NCBI GenBank assembly: GCA_021325615.1
Contig: JAJPGU010000006.1
Span: forward strand, 1 to 64,000
Length of the DNA: 64,000 nt
Source of the DNA: Nitrososphaerota archaeon
Lineage (GTDB): Archaea; Thermoproteota; Nitrososphaeria; Nitrososphaerales; Nitrosopumilaceae
Direction: 5' to 3'
The position numbers and the translations under genes are program-made. Below are positions 35,101-43,782 of the stretch, in pieces. Position 1 is the first letter of the stretch, and each line of letters begins with the position of its first letter. Under the pieces are notes generated by a model. The model was given only the letters and a program-made list of their open reading frames with translations, was not told the origin of the DNA and searched no databases.

Positions 35101-36476
35101 TTCCAAGGGGGCATGTAAGACTGAAGATTCCAAGGATAACGCTTGCGGGCACAAGCAGCGGGGTGGGCAAGACCACCATAACCTCTGCAATCATTTATGG
35201 CTTGAAAAGGAGGGGATATTCGGTCCAGCCCTTCAAGGTGGGCCCGGACTTTATCGACCCCACATATCTTTCCGCGGTATCAGGAAGGCAGGCAAGGAAC
35301 CTTGACGCATGGCTGATGGGCAGGAGCGGCGTGATGAGGGATTTTGTGCAAAATTCCGGAGCCGACATCTCCGTAATAGAGGGGGTGATGGGATACTATG
35401 ACGGGTTTGCAGGCGACTCTAACTTTGCAAGCACATACCACGTATCACAGATAGTGGGGTCCCCGGTGGTTCTGGTGCTTGATGCAAGCAAGGCGGCACG
35501 GTCGGTCGCGGCAACCGCACTAGGGTTTGCCAGGTTCCAGAGGAACTCTAGGATTGCAGGTATCATACTCAACAAGATTGGCAGCAAGAGGCACGAGGAC
35601 CTCTGCAGGAAGGCCCTTTCTGGGCTTGGCATCCCGGTGGTGGGTGCAATCCCGCGGGACACCTCGCAGGAACTCAAGTCAAGGCATCTGGGGCTGATTC
35701 CGGTAGGCGAGGTAAAATCCCTTGAAAAGAAGATAAGGTCGATTGCAAAGGCATGCTCGGACCACATTGACATTGGAAGAATACTTGAGATCTCGCGCGG
35801 GGCGCCCGCCCTTGCGGGCGTGCCTGCACCTGCCAAGAAAAAACCCAGGACAAAGATTGCGGTGGCGCTTGACGAGTCCTTCAACTTTTACTACAAAGAA
35901 AACATTGACTCCCTCCGCAGGGAGGGGGCGACACTTGAGTTTTTCAGCCCGATTCATGACAGGAAGCTGCCGTTGTGCGACGGGCTCTACATAGGCGGGG
36001 GCTTTCCTGAGGTAAAGGGAGAGGCCCTTGAAAGGAACGGTACCATGAAGGATACAATAAGGGAACGGGCGGAGGACGGCACCCCAGTCTACGCCGAGTG
36101 CGGGGGCCTTATGTACCTGACACGGTCGATACGGTACGGGAAGAAAAAGTTTCGGATGGCGGGGCTTTTTGACGCCGATACCGTGATGCAGAAGAGGCTC
36201 AAGCTGAATTACACCAAGGTGGACATTGTACGTCCGTGTCCCGTCTCGGGGGCGGGCGCCGCGGTGCACGGGCACGAGTTCCACTTTTCCGAGCTTGAAT
36301 CTGTGTCCAAGGACTCGAGGTTTGCATACGGGATGGAGATTGGGGTCGGAATTGACGGGAAAAGGGACGGGCTGCTGCAGCAGAACGCCCTTGCGTCATA
36401 CATGCACATGCACTTTGCGGTGCCAAGGGTTGCGAAAAATTTCGTCGAGACCTGCGTCAGGACCTCAAGAAGATAG
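35097..36476 (+). CDS. cbiA: Cobyrinate a,c-diamide synthase
   Basis: Glutamine-dependent amidation of the corrin a and c side chains. 459 residues: a P-loop dethiobiotin-synthetase-like domain (TLAGTSSGVGKTTITSAI), a linker, and a C-terminal class I amidotransferase domain with the nucleophile in YAECGGLMYL and the His in HGHEFHFSE. GTG start overlapping the preceding stop. The 3' end overlaps cbiC convergently by 12 bp. Confidence 0.95.
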   Translation: MIPRGHVRLKIPRITLAGTSSGVGKTTITSAIIYGLKRRGYSVQPFKVGPDFIDPTYLSAVSGRQARNLDAWLMGRSGVMRDFVQNSGADISVIEGVMGYYDGFAGDSNFASTYHVSQIVGSPVVLVLDASKAARSVAATALGFARFQRNSRIAGIILNKIGSKRHEDLCRKALSGLGIPVVGAIPRDTSQELKSRHLGLIPVGEVKSLEKKIRSIAKACSDHIDIGRILEISRGAPALAGVPAPAKKKPRTKIAVALDESFNFYYKENIDSLRREGATLEFFSPIHDRKLPLCDGLYIGGGFPEVKGEALERNGTMKDTIRERAEDGTPVYAECGGLMYLTRSIRYGKKKFRMAGLFDADTVMQKRLKLNYTKVDIVRPCPVSGAGAAVHGHEFHFSELESVSKDSRFAYGMEIGVGIDGKRDGLLQQNALASYMHMHFAVPRVAKNFVETCVRTSRR

Positions 36477-37103
36477 CCTCTGCTTGAGGATGATGTAGAT
36501 GGCGTTCAGTATTGCCGACGCACACGGGCTTCCGCCCTTCCTGCCGATGTTTGTGATGTACGGTATATCCGCAGACCTCAGCCTCTCCTTTGACTCGGCC
36601 GCGCACACAAACCCGACGGGAATCCCTATGACTAGTGCCGGCCTTGCGACGCCTTCTTCTGCCATCTGGATGACCTCCTCAAGCGCGGTTGGCGCATTTC
36701 CAATTGCCACTACCCCGCCGTCTATTTCCTTTGCGCCAAGGCGCATGGCAGTCTGGGCCCGCGTCTTGTTGAGCTTCTTTGCCTCCTCGACGACCTTTGC
36801 GTCCGAGATGCTGCAGATTACATTGTTTCCAAACCTTGCCATGTTGTCCTTGTTTAGGAGGCCTGCCACACCATTGACGTCGACTGTTATGCTGCACCCG
36901 TTCTTGAGCGCGCCTATCGCGCTCTCTATTGCGTCCTTATGGAAGACAATCTTGTTTGCCCTTGCAAAGTCAAAATCTGCAGTGGAATGGATTACGCGCT
37001 TTACTATTGTCCACTCGTCACTGCTGTAGGGGTGGGACCCTATCTCGGCGTCGATAATCTCCATGCTCTTGTCCTCTATTGACTGTCCCTTTGGGGTGAT
37101 CAC
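36465..37103 (-). CDS. cbiC: Cobalt-precorrin-8 methylmutase
   Basis: Moves the C-11 methyl group to C-12 to give cobyrinate. 212 residues with RVIHSTADFDFA (catalytic His), DVNGVAGLL, AIGNAPTAL, IPVGFVCAAESK and GRKGGSPCASAILNAI, all CbiC/CobH features. It is the last gene of the minus-strand run cbiD-cbiG-cbiX-cbiC and overlaps cbiX by 4 bp. Confidence 0.96.
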   Translation of the reverse strand: MITPKGQSIEDKSMEIIDAEIGSHPYSSDEWTIVKRVIHSTADFDFARANKIVFHKDAIESAIGALKNGCSITVDVNGVAGLLNKDNMARFGNNVICSISDAKVVEEAKKLNKTRAQTAMRLGAKEIDGGVVAIGNAPTALEEVIQMAEEGVARPALVIGIPVGFVCAAESKERLRSADIPYITNIGRKGGSPCASAILNAIYIILKQRLSS

Positions 37104-37846
37104 TTCTCCGCCTCCATCGCCCTCTCAAGGACCAGGTCTATCATCCTCTCGTCGGTACCGAGGTGCTCAGATATCAAGACGTTCCCGATGCCAGACGCCT
37201 TGATTGCGGGACCAAGGTCCTCGTGTATGTCGCGCTTGACATGGGCTCCCTTGTGGAGGAAGTATGGGACCACGACAAGGCAGTCGGGGCTGTTCCCCGC
37301 GCAGGTGTCTATCCCCTGCTTTATGTTGGGTTCTTCGATCTCAAGGAAGCAATAGTTGACATTCCTGTAGAGTGGGGCAAGGCCGTCTGCGACATACTTG
37401 AGGGCAGACCTTGCGTCCGGGTCCTTGCTGCCGTGACCGATGACCAGCACGTCAACATTCTTTTTCTGGGATGAGACGCCGTTCGTTGCAAGGGTTCCCT
37501 GGATTTTCTCGTCTACAAGCGTTATGAGGGATGCATGCATGTTCATGGGCTTTGAGATCGAGAGCCTTACCCGCGTCCTTGGCTGGAACTTGGAAGCCGT
37601 GTCCACTGCAGCCTTGACCTTCCTTCCGGGATAAAGGAAATAGGGAACTATGGTAAGGGAATCTATCCCCTCTGAAAGGCACTTCATTATTCCCTCCTCG
37701 ATGTAGGGGGGTACCACCTCGAGAAAACAGTATCCGGAGACGTCGTACCTGCCCTTCTGCCTTGCCTTGTCGCAGATGTACTGGAGCTCGTGCCTGACGT
37801 CGTCCTCGTGGCTCCCCCTGTCGATAAGCAGCAGCCCGCGCCTCAT
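37100..37846 (-). CDS. cbiX: Sirohydrochlorin cobaltochelatase, two-repeat CbiX
   Basis: Inserts cobalt into sirohydrochlorin. 248 residues made of two homologous chelatase halves: LLLIDRGSHEDDVRHELQYI with CFLEVVPPYIEEGI in the first, LVIGHGSKDPDARSALKYVA with CFLEIEEPNIKQGI in the second. The metal-site His is present in GHGSKD of the second half, whereas the equivalent in the first half is DRGSHE. It overlaps cbiG and cbiC by 4 bp each. Confidence 0.92.
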   Translation of the reverse strand: MRRGLLLIDRGSHEDDVRHELQYICDKARQKGRYDVSGYCFLEVVPPYIEEGIMKCLSEGIDSLTIVPYFLYPGRKVKAAVDTASKFQPRTRVRLSISKPMNMHASLITLVDEKIQGTLATNGVSSQKKNVDVLVIGHGSKDPDARSALKYVADGLAPLYRNVNYCFLEIEEPNIKQGIDTCAGNSPDCLVVVPYFLHKGAHVKRDIHEDLGPAIKASGIGNVLISEHLGTDERMIDLVLERAMEAEK

Positions 37847-38910
37847 TTTGTCATCCTCGCTATCGCGATGGTAAGATTTGGGGGGAATTTCTGCTTTTCA
37901 ACGACCAGCGTCCCGCCGGAACTCTTGATGGCGGCAGCTTCCGACACGCTTGGTGTACCCTCAAACGTTTGGACTACCTCCGACGGGTTTGGTATCGTTA
38001 TGTTTGCAAGCTCCTGCTTCTCGTAATAATCTACGGGAACCTTCATCTCTTCTGCAAGCTCACGCAGCCCTGCAACCTGCGCCTCCTTCTTGATTGAGGC
38101 AAATCTTGCTACCGACTTGGGGCTGAGGCCGAACCTTGAGAGGCAGAACTCGAGGCCCTCCCTGATGGTGTCCCGCGCGGTGTCCCAGTGGAGTCCCACA
38201 CCGACAACAAGCGTCTTTGGCCTGTAAATCACGGCGCGGCCAAGCACGGAGCCGTCCTTGACTGCCCTGTCCGATATGATGAGGAACCCCTTGCAGTCTG
38301 AATTTATCATGTCTTCTATATCGGAGTAGACGTGGACGTTCTTTGGCAGTTCCCTCTTGGGGAGCCACCAGTCCCTCTCGCCCGCGTCCTGAAAAACACC
38401 TATCTTTTCCTCGTTTACCATGAATGCGGAAACCTTGGTCACCGTCGAGTCGTCGTCAATCTGCCAGCCAAACTCCCTCCCTACCAAATCCACCGCGATT
38501 GTCTTGTTAACGTCCGCGGCAGTCGTGATGATGGGAGTTGCGCCGATGATCCCTGCGATCTCCTCTGATAGCTGGTTTGCACCGCCAAGGTGGCCCGAGA
38601 GCGTGCTGATTACAAACTTGGCCGTATCGTCGATTACCACAACCGCGGGGTCTGTCTTTTTGTCCCTCATGTGGGGTGCGACAAGGCGTATGACGGCACC
38701 AAGCGAGAATATGCAGACAAGCGCCTCGTGGCTCTTGAAGAGGTCTCCTACCTTTGCCGTCGTGGGCTCTTCAAACCATGTGACTGAGGAATCTCCAGTT
38801 GAGAGCTTGGAGGGGGCAAAGACCTGGGAGGACGGGAACTTGGCCCTGATCCTTTTTGCAATGTCAATGCCGTTCTTTGTAATAGCTATGATGGCTAGTT
38901 TATCCAACAA
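37843..38910 (-). CDS. cbiG: Cobalt-precorrin 5A hydrolase
   Basis: Opens the delta-lactone ring of cobalt-precorrin 5A, releasing acetaldehyde. 355 residues: an N-terminal domain with FSLGAVIRLVAPH and VVIDDTAKFVISTLSGHLGG, a middle domain, and the C-terminal VVGVGLHWDT module with GLSPKSVARFASIKKE. Located between cbiD (30-bp gap) and cbiX (4-bp overlap). Confidence 0.95.
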   Translation of the reverse strand: MLDKLAIIAITKNGIDIAKRIRAKFPSSQVFAPSKLSTGDSSVTWFEEPTTAKVGDLFKSHEALVCIFSLGAVIRLVAPHMRDKKTDPAVVVIDDTAKFVISTLSGHLGGANQLSEEIAGIIGATPIITTAADVNKTIAVDLVGREFGWQIDDDSTVTKVSAFMVNEEKIGVFQDAGERDWWLPKRELPKNVHVYSDIEDMINSDCKGFLIISDRAVKDGSVLGRAVIYRPKTLVVGVGLHWDTARDTIREGLEFCLSRFGLSPKSVARFASIKKEAQVAGLRELAEEMKVPVDYYEKQELANITIPNPSEVVQTFEGTPSVSEAAAIKSSGGTLVVEKQKFPPNLTIAIARMTK

Positions 38911-38940
38911 GGGGTCATCTCTTGGATTGGAACATATCTG

Positions 38941-40041
38941 TTACTCTTTCTTTGGATGCCTTCCGACCACATTGCCGTCAAAATCAAACATGATTACGTC
39001 GATCGCAAACTTTTCCTCGGAGTGCTTTCGGAGCTGGCCGTATACCTCGGCGCATATCAAGTCAAAGTACTTCCTCTCAAAGCCCTTGCCTGAGACAATC
39101 TCGGATACGTGCCTTGCCGTGTTTGCCTTTTTTATCTGAGATAGCACGTCGTCTGACGCGCCGCAACTCCTAGCAAGGCCTGCAAGAAACTCCATGTCCA
39201 CCTTGGAGCCCTTGACGTGGGTCTGCTTGACGCCCATCCCCATCTTTGTCAGCTTGCCTATGAATCCTGCCACGTAGGCCTTTCTGATTCCCTTCTTTGC
39301 ACACTGCTGGACGGTATAGCCTGAAAAGTCGCCCATCTGGACAAAGCAGTGGTCCGGCAGGTCGATTATCTTCCTTGCAAAATCCTCGCTCCTGCCGCCG
39401 GTTGTGAGGACCACGGTGTCGTTTCCCATCGCTATGGTGACGTCTATGCTCTGGCGGATTGATGCCGCAAAGGATGCGGTAGAGTACGGGACTACGATGC
39501 CGCTTGTCCCAAGAATCGAGATGCCTCCAAGTATTCCAAGGCGCGGGTTGTCAGTCTTTGGGGCAATCTCCCTTCCCTTTGGCACCGTGATGAGCACCTT
39601 GATGCCGTTCTTCTTTAGGATGTCATGGGCTGCCTCGGTGAGATTCTCGGCAATCATCTTCTTCGGGGTTGGGTTTATCGCAGCGGCTCCCACCTCCAGG
39701 CCAAGCCCCGGCTTTGTCACCCTGCCAACCCCCTCGCCCCCGTCTATCTCTATCATGCCGATTTTTTCGGTAAGGGATACGGTGGTCTGGATCTCGGCCC
39801 CGTGGGTGACGTCCGGGTCATCGCCGCCGTCCTTTATGACGGTGCATGTTGCCGTGTTCTTGTCAAACTCGCACCGGGCTATGCTAATTCTGATTGTCGA
39901 CTTTTTTGGAAGCATTACGTCGACGGAATCCAACTTTTCCTGCCTGAGGATTGCAAGCACTCCCGCCTTTGCGCCAGCTGTTGCCGATGTCCCGGTGGTG
40001 TATCCGGTCCTCATCTTTCCCCTGGGCCTGTCAGATTCCAT
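38941..40041 (-). CDS. cbiD: Cobalt-precorrin-5B (C1)-methyltransferase
   Basis: Methylates C-1 using S-adenosylmethionine. 366 residues beginning with the CbiD signature LRTGYTTGT-like stretch (MRTGYTTGTSATAGAKAG), followed by VIKDGGDDPDVTHGAEI, GGEGVGRVTKPGL, ILGTSGIVVPYS and FIGKLTKMGMGVKQTH. First gene of the minus-strand cbi run; a TATA-like ATTAATA sits about 26 nt before the ATG. CbiD depends on SAM, and metK lies close by. Confidence 0.95.
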   Translation of the reverse strand: MESDRPRGKMRTGYTTGTSATAGAKAGVLAILRQEKLDSVDVMLPKKSTIRISIARCEFDKNTATCTVIKDGGDDPDVTHGAEIQTTVSLTEKIGMIEIDGGEGVGRVTKPGLGLEVGAAAINPTPKKMIAENLTEAAHDILKKNGIKVLITVPKGREIAPKTDNPRLGILGGISILGTSGIVVPYSTASFAASIRQSIDVTIAMGNDTVVLTTGGRSEDFARKIIDLPDHCFVQMGDFSGYTVQQCAKKGIRKAYVAGFIGKLTKMGMGVKQTHVKGSKVDMEFLAGLARSCGASDDVLSQIKKANTARHVSEIVSGKGFERKYFDLICAEVYGQLRKHSEEKFAIDVIMFDFDGNVVGRHPKKE

Positions 40042-40078
40042 ACGTGAAATTATTTTGATATCTATTAATGCTATATGA

Positions 40079-40534
40079 TTATTTCAGGATCCCGGCAAGT
40101 ATTATCCAGAGGGCGATTGCGCCAAGGCCGCCGTAAAGAATCAGGTGGGTGCCCTTGAACGAGGCCTCCTTTTCCCTAAAGTGGCTGTACTCCTCCTGGG
40201 TGCTTGCGCCAAAGGGGTTCTTGAACCCTGCAAAGTTCGGCCCAAAGTTAAAGTTGTCATTCATGGTGCTGCCCTCGTATTTTTTCCAGAACTGCGCATA
40301 CTTGGCCTCGACGTCCGTATCTGACGCCTTGGCCTGGGACTTTTCCTCGCGGCGCAGTATCTGGTAGGCCTCGGTTATCTGCTTGAACCTCTCCCCGTCC
40401 TGTTGCGTCGAGTTCCTGTCGGGGTGGTATTTCAGCGAGAGCTGCCTGTATGCATTTTTTATCTCCTTCTGGGATGCCCCCTTTTGCACGCCAAGGACCC
40501 GGTAGCAGTCAGCAGGCTTCAAGCACCTAGACAT
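40079..40534 (-). CDS. J-domain protein with C-terminal membrane anchor
   Basis: Protein of 151 residues. The J domain occupies about residues 9-62 with the Hsp70-stimulating HPD in LKYHPDRNS. The middle is polar, and a single hydrophobic helix ([20 protein letters not shown]) ends the protein, so it is probably tail-anchored with the J domain in the cytoplasm. It would recruit DnaK to the membrane; no Hsp70 gene is in the window. Confidence 0.88.
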   Translation of the reverse strand: MSRCLKPADCYRVLGVQKGASQKEIKNAYRQLSLKYHPDRNSTQQDGERFKQITEAYQILRREEKSQAKASDTDVEAKYAQFWKKYEGSTMNDNFNFGPNFAGFKNPFGASTQEEYSHFREKEASFKGTHLILYGGLGAIALWIILAGILK

Positions 40535-40546
40535 TGTCGCAACATC

Positions 40547-40555
40547 AAAATTAAT
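40547..40555 (+). promoter_or_regulatory. TATA-like promoter of the epimerase-like gene
   Basis: AAAATTAAT lies about 29 nt before GTG 40580 and sets the start of the downstream gene, whose frame is otherwise open back to 40403 through the J-protein gene. Confidence 0.5.
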
Positions 40556-40579
40556 TTGTCGCCCTGCCTGCGGTTTACT

Positions 40580-41428
40580 GTGATCAAGGTTACAATCTCG
40601 GGGGCAAGCGGGTTCGTAGGGCGGAACATCGGCAAGTTTCTCGAGGATGGCGGGTACGAAATCATTGCCCTTTCAAGGGCAAAGTGGCCCAAGTTTGGGA
40701 GGCACGTAATAACAAGGAACCTTGCCGGCAAGGGACTCGAAAGAGCAGTCGTGGGGTCGTCTGCATTCCTGCACTTTATCGGCACGGGCAGGCAGACTGC
40801 AGAGGAGGACTACGAATCCGTAAACGTCGCGCTGACAAGAGCCGCCATATCGCTCTGCAAGAGGTCGGGCATCCGCAAGGTGATATACTTTAGCGGCCTT
40901 GGGGCCGACAGGAGGTCCACCCTTGGCTATTTCATATCAAAGTTCAGGGCCGAGCAGGAGATAATCTCCTCGGGTCTTGACTATACAATATTCCGGCCCT
41001 CATATATCATGGGAGGGGGCGATCCGCTCTCAAAGGTGCTTTTGCAGCAGGCCGCAAGGGGTTCTGTCACGATTCCTGGCTCGGGCAGGTACCGCCTCCA
41101 GCCAATCCATGTTTTGGATGCCGCAAGGATAGTCTCTGCGGCAATCCATGAAAAAAAATTCTCAAGGAAGATAGTAGACCTTGTGGGTCCAAGGACAGTA
41201 ACATACGCCAAGCTTGTGGGGGATCTGGTGGGTAGGTCAAAAATCAGGCACGCTGACTTTGAAAAGGCGTACCACGAGGCACTTGTCTCAGCCAAGCCGC
41301 CGTTTGGGGTGGACGACCTTAGCATCCTTGTAGGGGACTACCTTGGGGACCACCGCAGGCTGGCAAGAATGTCAAAAATAGAGTTCACAGGATATGATGA
41401 TATGCTAAAGGCCTGCAGACTTGCGTAG
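40580..41428 (+). CDS. NAD-dependent epimerase/NDUFA9-like protein
   Basis: About 282 residues. The Rossmann motif is [18 protein letters not shown], with [11 protein letters not shown] and [15 protein letters not shown] typical of the atypical SDR group that includes NDUFA9-like and NmrA-like proteins. YSVNVA-type active-site Tyr-Lys is not evident, so it may act as a binding or regulatory protein. The start GTG 40580 follows promoter spacing. The 3' end overlaps metK by 24 bp, converging. Confidence 0.85.
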   Translation: MIKVTISGASGFVGRNIGKFLEDGGYEIIALSRAKWPKFGRHVITRNLAGKGLERAVVGSSAFLHFIGTGRQTAEEDYESVNVALTRAAISLCKRSGIRKVIYFSGLGADRRSTLGYFISKFRAEQEIISSGLDYTIFRPSYIMGGGDPLSKVLLQQAARGSVTIPGSGRYRLQPIHVLDAARIVSAAIHEKKFSRKIVDLVGPRTVTYAKLVGDLVGRSKIRHADFEKAYHEALVSAKPPFGVDDLSILVGDYLGDHRRLARMSKIEFTGYDDMLKACRLA

Positions 41429-42583
41429 GATGTCGGCCTTGTCGGTCTTTTCCCAGGTGAAGTTTTCCTCGTTCCTTCCAAAGTGTCCGTATGCCGCAGT
41501 CATCTTGTAGATGGGCCTCTTGAGCTTGAGCTGCGATATGATTGCAGCCGGCCTCATGTCAAAGTTCTTCCTGACCAGGCTCTCTATCTGCTCCTCGGGG
41601 ATCTTGGAAGTGCCAAAGGTGCTGACCATCAGCGATACCGGCTCAGCAACGCCTATTGCGTATGCCACCTGCACCTCGCACCTTTCTGCAAGGCCTGCAG
41701 CCACGATGTTCTTTGCGATGTACCTGCACATGTAGCACGCCGACCTGTCTACCTTTGAGGGGTCCTTTCCTGAAAACGCGCCGCCTCCATGCCTTCCCAT
41801 GCCGCCATACGTGTCAACAATAATTTTGCGCCCAGTAAGGCCTGCATCCCCGGGCGGGCCGCCTATTACAAACCGCCCAGTCGGGTTGACATGGATCTTT
41901 ATCTTGTCGTTCCAGAGGCTGCCGCAGACCGGCTTGATTATCTTCTCGACAAGCTCCTTCTTTATCTGGTCGTTGCTAATCTCAGGCGAGTGCTGCGTCG
42001 AAAGCACTATGGTCTCTATCCTTTTTGGCTTGCCGTCCTCGTACTCTACTGTTACCTGCGACTTGCCGTCCGGCCTTGCCCAGGGAATCTCCTTCTTCTT
42101 CCTTGCCTCGGCAAGCCTGCGCGTAAGCTTGTGAGCCAAAAGTATCGGCATGGGCATGAGCTCCGCGGTCTCGTTGCTTGCATAGCCAAACATCAGGCCC
42201 TGGTCCCCGGCCCCCTGCTCCTTGCTCTCGTTTGCAGAGACGCCCATTGAGATGTCGGGGCTCTGGGCATGAAGCGATACTAGGACGCTGCACGAGTCCG
42301 AATCAAAACCATACTGCGGGTTGTCATAACCAATTTCCTTGATGGTCCTTCTGACCACGTCCTGGATGTCAAACCTTGCCTTTGACGTGACCTCGCCTGC
42401 CACCACAACTATGCCGGTGGTCGTCATGGTCTCTACTGCAACCCTCGAGTCGGGGTCCTGCCTTAGGAACTCGTCAAGTATTGCATCTGATATCTGGTCG
42501 CATACCTTGTCGGGATGTCCCTCGGTGACCGATTCTGAGGTAAAAAGAAAACTTCTGCTCATTTCATCCAATGTCTGGGTCAT
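41405..42583 (-). CDS. metK: S-adenosylmethionine synthetase, bacterial type
   Basis: Makes SAM from methionine and ATP. 392 residues with the bacterial/eukaryotic signatures [32 protein letters not shown] and [16 protein letters not shown]. These are features of the COG0192 family and not of the divergent archaeal enzyme. The start overlaps the Lsm stop as TAATG, so the two genes are cotranscribed and probably translationally coupled. Confidence 0.95.
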   Translation of the reverse strand: MTQTLDEMSRSFLFTSESVTEGHPDKVCDQISDAILDEFLRQDPDSRVAVETMTTTGIVVVAGEVTSKARFDIQDVVRRTIKEIGYDNPQYGFDSDSCSVLVSLHAQSPDISMGVSANESKEQGAGDQGLMFGYASNETAELMPMPILLAHKLTRRLAEARKKKEIPWARPDGKSQVTVEYEDGKPKRIETIVLSTQHSPEISNDQIKKELVEKIIKPVCGSLWNDKIKIHVNPTGRFVIGGPPGDAGLTGRKIIVDTYGGMGRHGGGAFSGKDPSKVDRSACYMCRYIAKNIVAAGLAERCEVQVAYAIGVAEPVSLMVSTFGTSKIPEEQIESLVRKNFDMRPAAIISQLKLKRPIYKMTAAYGHFGRNEENFTWEKTDKADILRKSAGL

Positions 42584-42825
42584 TACAGCTCGTTTTCTAG
42601 CTTGATAAATAGAACGTTATTTCCTCTTACTATAACCCTGCCATAATTTGCAACGGTCTTGCCATTGCTTATCTCCTCGGCGTCAGTCATAATCAGATTC
42701 ATGTAAGAATCAACGTTGTTCATCTTTCCCTTGTATTCGATGTCGCTTTTCAGTCTGACTATCACCTTTTTGTTTACACCCTTTTGAAGAGTTGTCAGAG
42801 GTCGCTTAGGAGCTGCTTGTGACAA
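42583..42825 (-). CDS. Archaeal Sm-like (Lsm) RNA-binding protein
   Basis: Protein of 80 residues. Sm1 motif: [20 protein letters not shown] with [13 protein letters not shown]; Sm2 motif: [16 protein letters not shown]. Forms a ring that binds U-rich RNA. The start is TTG. It overlaps metK by one base. Confidence 0.93.
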   Translation of the reverse strand: MSQAAPKRPLTTLQKGVNKKVIVRLKSDIEYKGKMNNVDSYMNLIMTDAEEISNGKTVANYGRVIVRGNNVLFIKLENEL

Positions 42826-42966
42826 TCATTAATTCACTTGTCACCAGTGCTTGTTGACGGAAATAAAAGGGTTCTGTTATATCGGGAATGGATGTGATAA
42901 AAGAACGAAATCCAGCCATACCGCATCTAAAACCATTTAATTTCTCGTATTTTCTAACATATTGAT

Positions 42967-43614
42967 TTGATATCTACCGGTCTTGCACGACTTGACGAGC
43001 TCCTTGGAGGAGGAATTGCGGGAGGCCAGATATACGACATCTTCGGGCCGGCAGGCAGCGGCAAGACACAGCTTGCAATGCAGATTTGCGCAAATGCTGC
43101 CATGGAAAAAATAATTTACCAGGATACCACCGGCACATTCCGTCCCGAGAGGCTGCTGCAGATGATGCGGGCAGGAGGCCACGGCCCGGAACTACTTGAT
43201 AACATCACGGTAGCAAGGATAACAAACACGGCAGAGCAGATATCGGGCCTTGCAAGGATAGGGGAGATGCTGCCCTCCCTCGTGGTAATAGACAGCATAA
43301 CGGACCTCTTCTCTTTCGAGTATGCAAAAGAGTCAAGCTCGCTTGAAAAGCACGTCAAGTTCATGGACTACATGCACTCGCTGAGCCTTGTCTGCGTCAA
43401 GAACCGTATTCCTGCAGTGGTAACAAACGGCGTCAGGGGCACGGGGGAGCAGGAGAGGGAAAACCTTGACAGGTCCATCTCTATTTTCACCCACAGGAAG
43501 ATCCGGCTCTCAAAGATCGGGAGCAGGTTTGCGGCACAGGTCATGCCGGCGTTCGGGCAAAGAAAGGAGGCCTTGTTTGAGATAACGCCTGAGGGGCTTG
43601 CCGCGCCAAGCTAA
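42967..43614 (+). CDS. radB: RadB-like RecA-family ATPase
   Basis: Protein of 215 residues containing only the ATPase core, without the RadA N-terminal DNA-binding domain. Walker A is GPAGSGKTQ at 27-35 and Walker B is LVVIDSITDLF. LARLDELLGGGIAGGQIYDI is the usual start of RadA/RadB cores. Probable recombination mediator or RadA paralog. The start is TTG about 28 nt after CATTTAATTTC. Confidence 0.85.
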   Translation: MISTGLARLDELLGGGIAGGQIYDIFGPAGSGKTQLAMQICANAAMEKIIYQDTTGTFRPERLLQMMRAGGHGPELLDNITVARITNTAEQISGLARIGEMLPSLVVIDSITDLFSFEYAKESSSLEKHVKFMDYMHSLSLVCVKNRIPAVVTNGVRGTGEQERENLDRSISIFTHRKIRLSKIGSRFAAQVMPAFGQRKEALFEITPEGLAAPS

Positions 43615-43617
43615 ATC

Positions 43618-43626
43618 TATTTAATG
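43618..43626 (+). promoter_or_regulatory. TATA-like promoter for the small membrane protein and lhr
   Basis: CTATTTAAT (43618-43626) is centred about 26 nt before ATG 43648, just after the radB-like gene. Confidence 0.5.
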
Positions 43627-43647
43627 CCCTTTGCCCAAACCCACCAC

Positions 43648-43782
43648 ATGGCAGGAATTTTTGATCAGATACCGATTATCACTGTAATCCTTTTTGGAGC
43701 CGGCATAGTTGGTGCAATGGTATACGAGCGATCTAGAACAAGAGAACCCAAGGAATCAGAGTCATCCACTACTGCCACTTGA
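43648..43782 (+). CDS. 44-residue single-span membrane protein overlapping the lhr start
   Basis: ATG 43648 opens a frame MAGIFDQIPIITVILFGAGI, then VGAMVYERSRTREPKESESS and a stop at 43780-43782. It has one hydrophobic helix and a charged cytoplasmic-type tail. The promoter spacing supports it as a leaderless gene. It overlaps the first 25 codons of the helicase in another frame, so either this is a real coupled small gene or the helicase begins later than annotated. Confidence 0.5.
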   Translation: MAGIFDQIPIITVILFGAGIVGAMVYERSRTREPKESESSTTAT

